Below, in pieces: positions 42,024 to 51,600 of a stretch of 64,000 bases of DNA. The notes beneath the pieces were generated by a model, which was not told the DNA's origin, searched no databases, and worked only from the letters and a program-made list of their open reading frames with translations. The translations under genes and the position numbers were made by a program. The stretch's first letter is position 1. Each line of letters opens with the position of its first letter. Source of the stretch: Valencia hispanica. Its lineage: Eukaryota > Chordata > Actinopteri > Cyprinodontiformes > Valenciidae. The stretch lies in NCBI GenBank assembly GCA_963556495.2, contig OY747702.1, forward strand, positions 4,338,501-4,402,500. Direction: 5' to 3'.

Positions 42024-43463
42024 AACTCAGCAAAAAAAGAAATGTCCCTTTTTCAGGACTGTGTATTTCAACAATAATGTTGTACAAATCCAAATAACTT
42101 TACAGATCTTCATTGTAAAGGGTTTAAACAATGTTTTCCATCCATGTTCAATTAACCATAATCAATTAATCAACATGCACCTGTGGAATGGTCATTAAGA
42201 CCTTAACAGCTAACAGAAAGTAGGCATTTAAGGTCACAGTTCTAAAAACGCAGGACACTAAAGAGACTTGTCTACCGACTGTGAAAAACACCCAAAGAAA
42301 AATGCCCAGGGTCCCTGCTCATCTGCGTGAACGTGCATTAGGCATGCTGCAGGGAGGCATGAGGACTGCTGATGTGGCTAGGGCAATAAATTGCCATGTC
42401 CGCACTGTGAGACGCTTAAGACAGCGCTACAGGGAGACAGGAAGGACAGCTGATCATCCTCGCAGTGGAAGACTACGTGTAACAACACCTGCACAGGATC
42501 GGTACATCCGAATATCACAGCTGCGTGATAGGTAGAGGATGGCCACAACAACTGCCCGAGTCACACCAGGAACACACAATCCCTCCATCAGTGCTCAGAC
42601 TGTCCGGAATAGGCTGAGAGAGACTGGACTGAGGGCTTGTAGGCCTGTTGTAAGGCAGGTCCTTACCAGACATCACCAGCTACAACGCCGCCTATGGGCA
42701 CAAACCCAACTTCGCTGGACCAGACAGGAGTGGCAAAAAGTGCTCTTCACTGATGAGTCACTGTTTTGTCTCACCAAGGGTGATGGACGGATTCGTGTTT
42801 ATCGTCGAAGGAATGAGCGTTACACCGAGGCCTGTACCCTGGAGCAGGATCGATTTGGAGGTGAGGGGTCCGTCATGGTCTGCAGGCAATCTCTATGCCT
42901 TGCGGTACAGGGAAAACATCCTCCTCCCTCATGTGGTACCCTTTATGCATGCTCATCCGGACATGATCCTCCAGCAGGACAATGCCACCAGCCATACTGC
43001 TCCTTCTGTGCGTGAGTTTCTGCATGACAGCAATGTCAGTGTTCGGCCATGGCCAGCGAAGAGCCCATTGAGCATGTCTGGGACCTGTTTAAACGCAGGG
43101 TGAGGGCTAGGGCCATTCCCCCCAGAAATGTCCAGGAACTTGCAAGTGCCTTGGTGGAAGAGTGGGGTAACCTCTCACAGCAAGAACTGACAAATCTGGT
43201 CCAGTCCATGAGGAGGAGATGCACTGCAGTACTTCAAGCAGCTGGTGGCCACACCAGATACTGAATGGTACTTTTGATTTTGAGTCTCCCTTCATTCAAG
43301 GACACATTGTTCTATTTCTATTAGTCACATGTCTGTGAAACATTTTTAGTTTATGTCTTATGGTGTTGACTCTTTTAGTGTTCATACAAATATTTACACA
43401 CATTAAGTTTACTGGAAGTAAAAACAGTTGAAAGTCAGAGGACGTTTCTTTTTTTGCTGAGTT
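42024..43463 (+). mobile_element. Tc1-type DNA transposon, copy 1, inactive
   Basis: 1440 bp between TA duplications (42022-42023 and 43464-43465). The ends are inverted repeats starting AACTCAGCAAAAAAAGAAA. It encodes a broken transposase (42281-43264). It inserted in a LINE whose frame resumes at 43466. A second copy of the family starts at 62505. Confidence 0.93.
42281..43264 (+). pseudogene. Tc1 transposase, copy 1
   Basis: DDE transposase that would bind the terminal repeats and cut and paste the element. The N-terminal helix-turn-helix pair is intact (MPRVPAHLRERALGMLQGG, CHVRTVRRLRQRYRETGR). A TAG at about 42534-42536 ends the first frame. The first catalytic Asp is present (VLFTDESLFC). 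About 58 bp, from the GTCATGGTCTG junction near 42883, are missing relative to the other copy. The second Asp (QQDNATSHTA) follows. A 13-bp deletion between repeated CCC near 43066 removes most of the PDLNP segment before the catalytic Glu (IEHVWD) and shifts the frame. Confidence 0.92.
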
Positions 43464-43880
43464 TATGTTGTCATTATACCAACCCCCAGACCACCCAGGT
43501 CCTCGAATTCCAGTCTATTAATCATCCCTAGAATCAGAACCAAACATGAAAAAGCACCTTTCAGTTTCTATGCTCCTCTAATCTGGAACACACTTCCAGA
43601 AAACTGCAAAGCTGCTGAATCACTAAGTTCCTTTAAATCAAGGGTAAAAACGGATCTGTTTAGAACTGCCTTTGATTAACTGATTATTATTTAACTGGAA
43701 TAGCGTAATTGAATTATGTGCCAATGGATAGGGGAAGAGGGTGGGCTGTAGGTAAGGAAAAACCTAACAAATGGGGTTCTGCCTCGGGTTTTATTTTTCC
43801 CCTTGGGAAAATTATGATGGCACTATCCCCATTTCCTAGACAGTGTCCACCACAGAACAAAATTAAAACATTATAAAAGT

Positions 43881-44424
43881 ATTTAAGTCAACTTTATTTG
43901 TTCATTAAATACACTCATGTCTTTATTGGGCGTCATGAAGCAACTGATCTCTTTGTAGCTTCACCAAAGATGAAAATCTCAACTAAAACAGCATACATAT
44001 TTAGATCTGCAGTGTATACTGCAAAATGACTTATTCTTTTTCGTCTGCAGTGAGAGATTCCCATGGTGAAAGTTTGTGGTGATCATCCCATTTGTCATGT
44101 CTGCTCTCCTCCAACTCTCTGAGATGATTGATATTTGCCTCCACCCACCCCCCATCCATACACCAGCTCAGCATTATAAATCCATCCTTCCTTCCATTTA
44201 CATATTAAAGCTTGTATTAGAGATATTCTTCATATAGAAACAAAGGTCTTCTTTGCAGACACTGTAATCGATCACCTTGACTTTATATTTGTATAGAGTT
44301 CAAATGAGGACAAGTGGAGAATCTTTTGACTCTAGATAATTTGGCCAATATCAATGGGAAGTACGAATTTCTTTCAACAAAGCAAGTAAGAGAAGCAGGC
44401 TAGGACGATTAACTCCTCAAGTAT
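43881..44424. other. No gene seen
   Basis: Unassigned DNA between the LINE end and the LTR element; no ORF of note. Confidence 0.5.
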
Positions 44425-44429
44425 GGAGG

Positions 44430-45135
44430 TGTCATGGTCTTTGGATTTTTGTGTAGCAAGTTTGAGTTTTTCCTTCCACTTGGTTTTCTTCCCCTTTTTA
44501 CCCCAAGGTGCCCTCTTGTGTTGCTCCTCCTGTTTGTGTCTTAAGTTAGTAGTTTTCCTTCAGTGTAATTATATTTTTGTATTCTGGCACTCCCTGGGTT
44601 CTGTAGATGTTTTTCACCTTTGTCTATGTTCACCTTCCCATTTGTGTTTCCTTTTATCTCTTTATTTAATTCCTCCTTCTGTTCTCCAGTGTGTCCTTAC
44701 GTTTCCCTTAGTTTCTCAAGAATCCTTTCTAGTTTCTTTAGAGTCTTCTGTCTCCTAGCCATTCTACCTTCCATCCCAGCTGCTAATCACTTCCACCTGC
44801 TCACTCCCCGTCAGCTGCAACCGCTTCCCTTAATTAGTCCTGCTCCTTCTCTGCTCCACTCTTCACTCTCCTCCTCAGTATAAATTCGGTTCTCATTCAG
44901 TCACAACTCGCTGGTTCGTCGTCATCCTTTCCTGTTCGGTCCCTCGCTTCCCCGCCGTCATTCTTCCCTCTCTGGTTCCTGCCTTCCCTGTTGCCCGTCT
45001 GGTTCCTGTTTCCCCGTTTGCTGCCTTTTGATCCTCCTGAGTTTTGTAAGTTCCCCTTCCTTGTGTTTTTGTTATTAAATCATCTTTTTGGATTTTGCTG
45101 CATTTGGGTCCTCCCTTAACCTTCAAAACATGACA
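44430..45135 (+). repeat. 5' LTR of element 1
   Basis: 706 bp. It contains TATAAATTCGG at about 44880 (TATA-like), followed by the region common to all copies. Differs from the 3' LTR by a few substitutions and small deletions (such as CCTTAGTTT missing near 46965). Confidence 0.92.
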
Positions 45136-46680
45136 GAACGAACCAGCCCAGTGGACCCAGCAGCTATTGGTCTTCCAGCCCTTTACCAGGCTGTTAGACA
45201 CCACTTGGACATTGTGGCCACTCTCAACCCACCATGGGTTAGAGTTTCTGCTGCAGAGGAGGTAATGGGCTTACTCAGGCCATGGAAGCTTCTGTTTTCG
45301 GAGCTGGGCTTGACCGGTTTCTGGGCCGAGGCAGAATGGAACCGCCAAGCAGCTTTTGCCCAGACGTTGGGAAGACCACCTCCACCTCGACCCCAGTCTC
45401 AACTGGGCAGCTCAGGACTAGTCCAAGAGGACCTCCAGCCAGCAGCTTCCGCCTCCCCCAAGTCACGCCGTAAAAGGCGACAGAAGCAGGCCTTGGCGGC
45501 CTCCCAGCGGACTCCTGATTCCACAGGGGGTGTCCGGGTTGACACGCCCCTGGTTCCTGTCCCCGCCGGGGGTGTCCAGGGGGACACGCCTCGGGCTCCT
45601 GTCTCCGCCGGGGGTGTCCAGAGGGACACGCCTCGGGTTCCTGTCTCCGCCGAGGGTGTCCAGAGGGACGCGCCTCGGGCCCCAGACTCCGCCGAGGGTG
45701 TCCCGGGAGACACGCCTCGGGCTCCAGACTCCGCCGAGGGTGTCCCGGGAGACACGCCTCGGGCCCAAGACTCCGCCGAGGGTGTCCCGGGAGACACGCC
45801 TCGGGCTCCAGACTCCGCCGAGGGTGTCCCGGGAGACACGCCTCGGGCTCCAGACTCCGCCGAGGGTGTCCAGAGGGACACGCCTCGGGCCCAAGACTCC
45901 GCCGAGGGTGTCCCGGGAGGCACGCCTCGGGCTCCAGACTCCGCCGAGGGTGTCCCGGGAGACACGCCTCGGGCCCCAGACTCCGCCGAGGGTGTCCCGG
46001 GAGACACGCCTCGGGCCCCAGACTCCGCCGAGGGTGTCCCGGGAGACACGCCTCGGGCTCCAGACTCCGCCGAGGGTGTCCAGGGAGACACGCCTCGGGC
46101 TCCAGACTCCGCCGAGGGTGTCCAGGGAGACACGCCTCGGGCTCCAGACTCCGCCGAGGGTGTCCAGGGAGACACGCCTCGGGCTCCAGACTCCGCCGAG
46201 GGTGTCCAGAGGGACACAGCCTCGGGGTCAGCACGTCGTCGCCGGCCACCTCGCCTTCTGGTTCCTCGTCGCCGGCCACCTCGTCTCTTGGTTCCTCGAC
46301 GCCGGCCACCTCGTCTCTTGGTTCCTCGACGCCGGCCTCCTCGTCTCTTGGTTCCTCGACGCCTGCCTCCTCGTCTCTTGGTTCCTCGACGCCGGCCTCC
46401 TCGTCTCTTGGTTCCTCGACGCCGGCCTCCTCGTCTCTTGGTTCCTCGACGCCGGCCTCCTCGTCTCTTGGTTCCTCGACGCCGGCCTCCTCGTCTCTTG
46501 GTTCCTCGACGCCGGCCTCCCGGGTTCTTGCTCCTTCGTCGCAGGCCTCAGGACTTTTGCCTTCAACTGTTTTGTTTTGTTTTGGACTCCCGCCCTCCTT
46601 CCGAGGCCCCCTCCACCCACCCTGGTTGGGTGTGTTTTTTTTGTTTTGGACTCTTAAGGGCGTCTGGTAGCCGCCCTTAA
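45130..46680 (+). CDS. Gag-like protein with 14- and 10-residue tandem repeats
   Basis: An open frame of about 516 codons from the ATG at 45130, which overlaps the LTR end. The N-terminal ~70 residues (LPALYQAVRHHLDIVATL, VRVSAAEEVMGLLRPWKL) align with the first domain of element 2; there the start is MDPAL, here the equivalent is VDPAA with GTG. A basic stretch KSRRKRRQKQ follows, then about 16 repeats of 42 bp encoding SAEGVPGDTPRAPD (about 45580-46215) and about nine repeats of 30 bp encoding RRRPPRLLVP (about 46230-46520). Function unknown; possibly a Gag remnant whose tail expanded. Because 42 and 30 are multiples of three, several other frames stay open too, so the true C-terminal frame is uncertain. 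Confidence 0.55.
   Translation: MTERTSPVDPAAIGLPALYQAVRHHLDIVATLNPPWVRVSAAEEVMGLLRPWKLLFSELGLTGFWAEAEWNRQAAFAQTLGRPPPPRPQSQLGSSGLVQEDLQPAASASPKSRRKRRQKQALAASQRTPDSTGGVRVDTPLVPVPAGGVQGDTPRAPVSAGGVQRDTPRVPVSAEGVQRDAPRAPDSAEGVPGDTPRAPDSAEGVPGDTPRAQDSAEGVPGDTPRAPDSAEGVPGDTPRAPDSAEGVQRDTPRAQDSAEGVPGGTPRAPDSAEGVPGDTPRAPDSAEGVPGDTPRAPDSAEGVPGDTPRAPDSAEGVQGDTPRAPDSAEGVQGDTPRAPDSAEGVQGDTPRAPDSAEGVQRDTASGSARRRRPPRLLVPRRRPPRLLVPRRRPPRLLVPRRRPPRLLVPRRLPPRLLVPRRRPPRLLVPRRRPPRLLVPRRRPPRLLVPRRRPPRLLVPRRRPPGFLLLRRRPQDFCLQLFCFVLDSRPPSEAPSTHPGWVCFFCFGLLRASGSRP
45575..46215. repeat. Minisatellite, 42-bp unit, about 16 copies
   Basis: Unit TCCGCCGAGGGTGTCCCGGG plus AGACACGCCTCGGGCTCCAG and AC. Variants alternate CCAGAC/CCAAGAC and CCCGGG/CCAGAGG. 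Confidence 0.95.
46230..46525. repeat. Minisatellite, 30-bp unit, about 9 copies
   Basis: Unit CGCCGGCCTCCTCGTCTCTT followed by GGTTCCTCGA. Nearly uniform, so it is recent. Confidence 0.95.
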
Positions 46681-46691
46681 GGGGGGGGTCC

Positions 46692-47384
46692 TGTCATGGT
46701 CTTTGGATTTTTGTGTAGCAAGTTTGAGTTTTTCCTTCCACTTGGTTTTCTTCCCCTTTTTACCCCAAGGTGCCCTCTTGTGTTGCTCCTCCTGTTTGTG
46801 TCTTAAGTTAGTAGTTTTCCTTCAGTGTAATTATATTTTTGTATTCTGGCACTCCCTGGGTTCTGTAGATGTTTTTCACCTTTGTCTATGTTCACCTTCC
46901 CATTTGTGTTTCCTTTTATCTCTTTATTTAATTCCTCCTTCTGTTCTCCAGTGTGTCCTTACGTTTCTCAAGAATCCTTTCTAGTTTCTTTAGAGTCTTC
47001 TGTCTCCTAGCCATTCTACCTTCCATCCCAGCTGCTAATCACTTCCACCTGCTCACTCCCCGTCAGCTGCAACCGCTTCCCTTAATTAGTCCTGCTCCTT
47101 CTCTGCTCCACTCTTCACTCTCCTCCTCAGTATAAATTCGGTTCTCATTCAGTCACAACTCGCTGGTTCGTCGTCATCCTTTCCTGTTCGGTCCCTCGCT
47201 TCCCTGCCGTCATTCTTTCCTCTCTGGTTCCTGCCTTCCCTGTTGCCCGTCTGGTTCCTGTTTCCCCGTTTGCTGCCTTTTGATCCTCCTGAGTTTTGTA
47301 AGTTCCCCTTCCTTGTGTTTTTGTTAAATCATCTTTTTGGATTTTGCTGCATTTGGGTCCTCCCTTAACCTTCAAAACATGACA
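46692..47384 (+). repeat. 3' LTR of element 1
   Basis: 693 bp; starts right after the polypurine tract at 46679-46691 and ends with CATGACA before the TSD GGAGG. Confidence 0.92.
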
Positions 47385-47389
47385 GGAGG

Positions 47390-47475
47390 TAGAATTGGGA
47401 CTTTAGTTTTTTAACTTGTAACTTATGTTTTGTAACTTGCAAACATTTCTAAAATACAATTTTAGAAATATAAGT
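47390..47475 (-). repeat. AAGTTACAA-type repeat, copy 3
   Basis: TAGAATTGGGACTTTAG, then GTAACTTATGTTTTGTAACTTG: the inverse of the right end of copies at 120-634 and 52560-52890. Its outer end is cut by element 1; the remaining bases TATGGAGG lie left of the element at about 44422-44429. Confidence 0.75.
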
Positions 47476-47787
47476 TTCAAATTTCCCTTTGGCCACTTTT
47501 GGTCCCATCCTGGTTGGTGTTGGTTACGCTGACTGTATCCAGAGTAGAAACTTTGGCTTCAGTAATGGTTCTGGAGAAAAAGCTTCTTTTCCCCTTCACA
47601 ACAACATGTCTTGATATAAAATGTACTAATTTGTTTCTATTAACAGTGTAGATGTTGAATTCCTCACAACTTTCCTGATGTAAATCAAAAGTGCTATTTG
47701 GATGTATTTCAATTGAACTAAAAAGGGGAATCAGAGACATTGATATCCTCCTAGGTAGAAAGAACAAGAGTTTTATTTTATTTTTTC

Positions 47788-48475
47788 TTATGCCTTCAGC
47801 TCGTCACTCTCAGCCCTGTGATTCAGCTGTTTCTGAATGACCTGGTCCAGCTCTATGATACCCCGGTCTGTTTTGTGGCTGACAAGTGTGTGGTAGAAGT
47901 AGATGGCAAAGCCGAGTCCGAATAGTACAATTATGCAGCTGGATGCGATGGCCGCCACCTCGCCAGATTTGATGGTTCCATTGTTTTCCAGCGTGTCATT
48001 TTTGAGTGGCAGGAGCTTTACCCAGCACAGACCATGGGAGTACTTATGATCCCTCTCCAGCTGTACCTCCACCATGGCAACCTGAGAGAGAACATCAGGA
48101 GAACTTAATATTTTTAGCAACAACCAATAAAGATTTATTCATTTTTTTTATTGCTGGCATGTTGAAATTGTGAGATTTTGTTGACTTTTGAGAAATTATA
48201 TTTCCTGGAATAATATTATTGTATTACATTCTTATTAAATCACACAACATCTAAAAACCTATTGTCTATTATGTCTTTAATCAGTTATATGTAATTATCG
48301 AGCTAGGTGAAACTTTAGCCTACCTGACAAATTCTGACTCTGGATTTAAAAGTGCTAACTTGTAAATCTCTATTCCTACTGCCTTGATAGTGCCAGAAAC
48401 TGATGATGCAACTGCAAGAGCACAGACGGCGTGTTTATCAACATCTGTGATGGTTCCTCTCAGCATCAGATCGGC
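47788..48475 (-). CDS. Last two exons of an unidentified single-pass membrane protein
   Basis: Predicted exons 48475-48324 and 48103-47788 on the minus strand, joined in frame by GT (after TTTGTCAG) and AG (after AAAAATATTA). They encode an extracellular stretch (VDKHAVCALAVASSVSG, EIYKLALLNPESEF), then VEVQLERDHKYSHGLCW and an NGT glycosylation site. A ~21-residue transmembrane segment follows (AAIASSCIIVLFGLGFAIYF), then a charged ~40-residue tail ending ESDELKA. A pyrimidine-rich alternative acceptor (CTCTCTCAG at 48084) would break the frame. Upstream exons were not found. It has no resemblance to a transposon protein, so it is a probable host gene that I cannot name. Confidence 0.5.
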
Positions 48476-49007
48476 CTAACATGCAAATGTACGTAACAGA
48501 ATATCTATGGTGAACGATCCTACTTTTATAAACTAATTATGAAGGCAAACAAATTTGATGTAATCACAAACGCTCATAGGCTGTTTGAGAAGCAATAAGT
48601 AATATAAGGTAATGCATCTTAATTCCATTATCAAGATGTATAAGGGCGTGGAATAAACCAACTGGCCAGTGAAATCTATATGAATGTCTTGCAAGAAATA
48701 AAGGCTTGGCTAACAATTCAGATGAGTTTTACCTTTCTCCAGGTTCCAGATATTAAGGTTAACGAGTTCATGTATTTAGTTATGTGTATGCCTAGATATA
48801 TGACAGTGGTTTTAATTGAGATTTTGTGGAAAAAAGTGATTGGAAGTATAAATAGGTAGCAATTTGCATTCATTGAAACAACTGCTTTAGGCATACATTT
48901 AATCCTGTAGATCCCGCGACCAGTTAATCTGACTCACTGGATCAGTTAATATATAGCCTATACTTTGAACTTGAATCAGCCAATGACACATGGATAGTTG
49001 AAGCCTG
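48476..49007. other. Probable intron or intergenic DNA; nothing recognised
   Basis: May be intron of the membrane-protein gene. No ORF or repeat seen. Confidence 0.45.
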
Positions 49008-49021
49008 TCCAAATTATGTTT

Positions 49022-51344
49022 TTTTTTATTTATTTTGTATGTGTCCTGTTTGGCTGTGTGGAGCTCAGAATTGGTGTCTGAGTACCAAGTAGAAGCCCAA
49101 CAGATTTACTTTCACAAGCGGAGCAGTACAGCTTTTGCTATAGTCCTCCACTTGATATATAGGTGTGAAAAATCTTTATTATGAATTGTTGGGGTTTTTA
49201 TTTCCTGATGTTATGGACACGGAGACAGAAAATAAAGGAGAAGGAAGATGAAGAAGAGAGGTAGGAAACAAAATGTCATGAGAGAGGGTGAGTTGAAAAT
49301 ACAAGAGAGGAAGGGGAACAAAGAAAACACAGGAAGACATTGAAGTCTGCCTCCATACCCACAGGACAGCAGAGAGAGGGAGAAAAACAAAACAAAACAC
49401 GAAAAAGGAACATCGACAAAACAAATCAAACATTGTGAACTAAGAATTACACAACCACATCACACAAAAATAGATATAAAAATACAACAACAATGTCACA
49501 GAAATACTCATGGTACCGATTAATCAAGCTCTAGTAATGATAACCTCAGCCCAAGAATATATCCTTAAACACCAGAGACCCCACATCTATGCGTGTGTGT
49601 TAGCATGCTGGTGCATATAAGGTTTCTCCATAAGAGTGTTCGATAGTTGGTGTGAGCAGGCATCAATCTGTCTCCCAGGAATCGATGCATACATGAAGGA
49701 GATCGGAGCAAAGACATCCAAAGGACCCCCAGAGCCCCAGGCAGACCCGGGCAGGGCCGACCGCATCCTCCAAGAGTGGAGCAAAGGAGAACCCCAGGGG
49801 AACATCCAGCGGCCACTATGCAGGGGCCCGGGGGGCAGCATTGAAGAGCCCATGGGCCCCGCCGGCAACCGGCCGCGCCGGGGCGGGCCGGTCAATGGAC
49901 CGAGGGAGCCGGGGCCCAGGGGCACCCCACCCCCCAACAGGGACCTGAAAAGGGACCGGCCGACGAGGGGCCCCCGGCACTGCAGGGTCCGCGGCCAGCC
50001 ACCGGCCGCCACGCGCCACCTCCACCCTAGGCCAATCCCCACCGCCAACATCCCAGCGCCCCACCGATAGCCGCAGGGGACGGACAGCATCCCCAGGTCG
50101 GGCTCAGCCAGCATCTGGACACCAAGTTGTACCAGCTCCCGGGTCCTGATCCCGCGCAACGCAGGGCGCCGAGACCAGGCATCCAACGGGGGCCAGGGCC
50201 GGTCCAACCCGCCAATGAACCGGCCACGCACGGTGCGGACAGAACAGGTGATCAAATGAGCAGAGACGCCGGATCCGCATCCCGCCGAGCCACCGAGCAG
50301 GCACCACCCAACAATCCCAAACCTGGCACCTCTAAAAGAAGTGCCCCAACCAACCAAAGGAAGATATCGGCCCAGCGCATCGGCCGACCGACACACCGGC
50401 CCCCCCAGGCACCGGCAGGCAGGGGCCCCCGTCACCGGCGGGGAGTGACGGAGGGGAAATAGGCCCCCCATTAAGTCTAAGGCCTGAGGTGCGCCAAGCG
50501 AGGGGGCAGACCAAGATCCAACCTGACAGGTAGACAAAGACATACAGACACAGTCATACGTTCCCTCCCTCTTAAACCATACATTGTCACTGACTCACCA
50601 AGACACCCAAAAAAATGACGCTGTACCCTCACTCACACACCCCATACACACTTTATGCTCCCAGGTCCAGGTACCGATGCCCCAGTAGAGCCACCAGCCC
50701 CCGGACCCGGGAGATGGACCCCCTACCTTCTAGGACGGAGACAAGCAGACCGCCAAGGGCCCCACAGTGGCAAAGCAGCCCGACAGCCCAGGACCCCGAC
50801 CAGACCGCCTGTTCCTCCTCCGGACCCCAACCCCTGATGGCCCGTAGCGAAAAGGGGTGTGAAAAGACCCCTAGCCTCCATCCTCCCGCTCGAGTATGGT
50901 GTTGATCCGTGTTGTTATAATGTGCATTTAAAACAGAGGGGTGGGATGTGGGGAAGGCAGCCACACATCCCCCAACCCCCACCCCGAGCCCTCAGTGTCT
51001 ATATGTGGTTTAACAGTGGGCACCGGCACCAGAGGTGAAGCTGATTGAACCGCTCCCCCTCTGGATGCCGAAAAGTTTGCCCACCCCAAAGTCCCTACAT
51101 ATGTGTCGCGTGAGAATGTTACAAGTGGGAGTGTCTAAGTTGTATATTAAAATTGGGACCCAGGACACCACGGGATAGCGAAGAGGGAAGCCCCTCCTCG
51201 CACCCCAGTGATGTGCCCATGCCCCAAGACCCTATATGAGTGGTAAAGTGATGGTGCAGGTGGACAGAGGTGTCCAGGGAGGGGAAGGGAAGGACTGGGA
51301 GACAAAATGTCTTCCCAAGGAGCCAGCTCCCCCACTGACCCCAA
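49022..51344 (-). mobile_element. GC-rich retrocopy with 14-bp TSD and poly(A) end
   Basis: Flanked by the perfect 14-bp TSD TCCAAATTATGTTT (49008-49021 and 51345-51358). The left end is T-rich, i.e. a poly(A) tail on the minus strand. The minus strand starts GGATTGGGGTCAGTGGGGGA. The middle (49.7-50.9 kb) is very GC-rich. A LINE-type insertion is certain from the TSD; the identity is not. I suspect an L1-like LINE with 5' leader and 3' UTR but without its ORFs, since no RT or endonuclease motif is present. A fragment of the same family is at 33700-34511. Confidence 0.75.
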
Positions 51345-51414
51345 TCCAAATTATGTTTTAATACTTGTTAAATTCAGTTTAAAATACTGAGAACACTATG
51401 GTAGTTTTGGTATT

Positions 51415-51600
51415 GATAACAGGACCGGTGTTGGGAAAGTTACTTTAAAAAAGTAATTAGTTATAGTTATTCACTACTTGCTCCAAAAAGTAACTCAGTT
51501 AGTAACTGAATTTCTCTTATGAAATGAAAGTAGCTAATTACCAGGAAAAGTAACTTTTTGCATTTCTGTGAAAAGACATTTGCTATATAACAAAGAAACA
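51415..51600. repeat. MITE-like DNA element fragment
   Basis: GGTGTTGGGAAAGTTACTTT, followed by repeated AAAAAGTAACT motifs: a common fish non-autonomous DNA element start. The other end is not resolved. Confidence 0.55.

Larger units (their letters stand above)
38720..43700 (+). mobile_element. L2-like LINE, decayed, split by two later insertions
   Basis: Three pieces of one plus-strand LINE. 38720-39250 covers the RT from the KTAVIKPLLKKN motif through a TVDHDILL-type block (about 39000) to the region just past YADD (eroded to YANDIQ). 41453-42023 covers the thumb to C-terminus (LQLTQNAAACVLTRTRK). 43466-43700 is the end (SGTHFQKTAKLLNHLSSFKS). A non-autonomous LTR element sits between the first two and a Tc1 between the last two. 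Many stops; not functional. A 3' UTR may continue to about 43880. Confidence 0.82.
44430..47384 (+). mobile_element. Non-autonomous LTR retrotransposon with repeat-rich ORF (element 1)
   Basis: 2955 bp flanked by the 5-bp TSD GGAGG (44425-44429 and 47385-47389). The LTRs are 706 and 693 bp, from TGTCATGGTC to AAAACATGACA. The internal region holds one long repeat-rich ORF and no protease, RT or integrase. After the 5' LTR comes GAACGAACCAGCCCAG; before the 3' LTR are GGGCGTCTGGTAGCCGCCC and a G-rich polypurine tract (AAGGGGGGGGTCC). The two LTRs are very similar, which suggests a young insertion. It landed in the end of an AAGTTACAA-type repeat. A solo LTR of this family is at 6487-7192. Confidence 0.93.

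Noticed and set aside
45275..46309. 344-codon minus-strand ORF and a 375-codon plus-strand ORF in a second frame
   Set aside because: They are shadows of the 42-bp and 30-bp repeats, whose lengths keep all frames open. The frame with the conserved N-terminal domain was preferred.
49587..50543. 318-codon minus-strand ORF in the GC-rich retrocopy
   Set aside because: Composition (Gly, Arg, Pro, Leu) follows the GC content; overlapping frames on both strands are also open; no domain recognised. The related fragment at 34192-34519 does not clearly preserve the frame.
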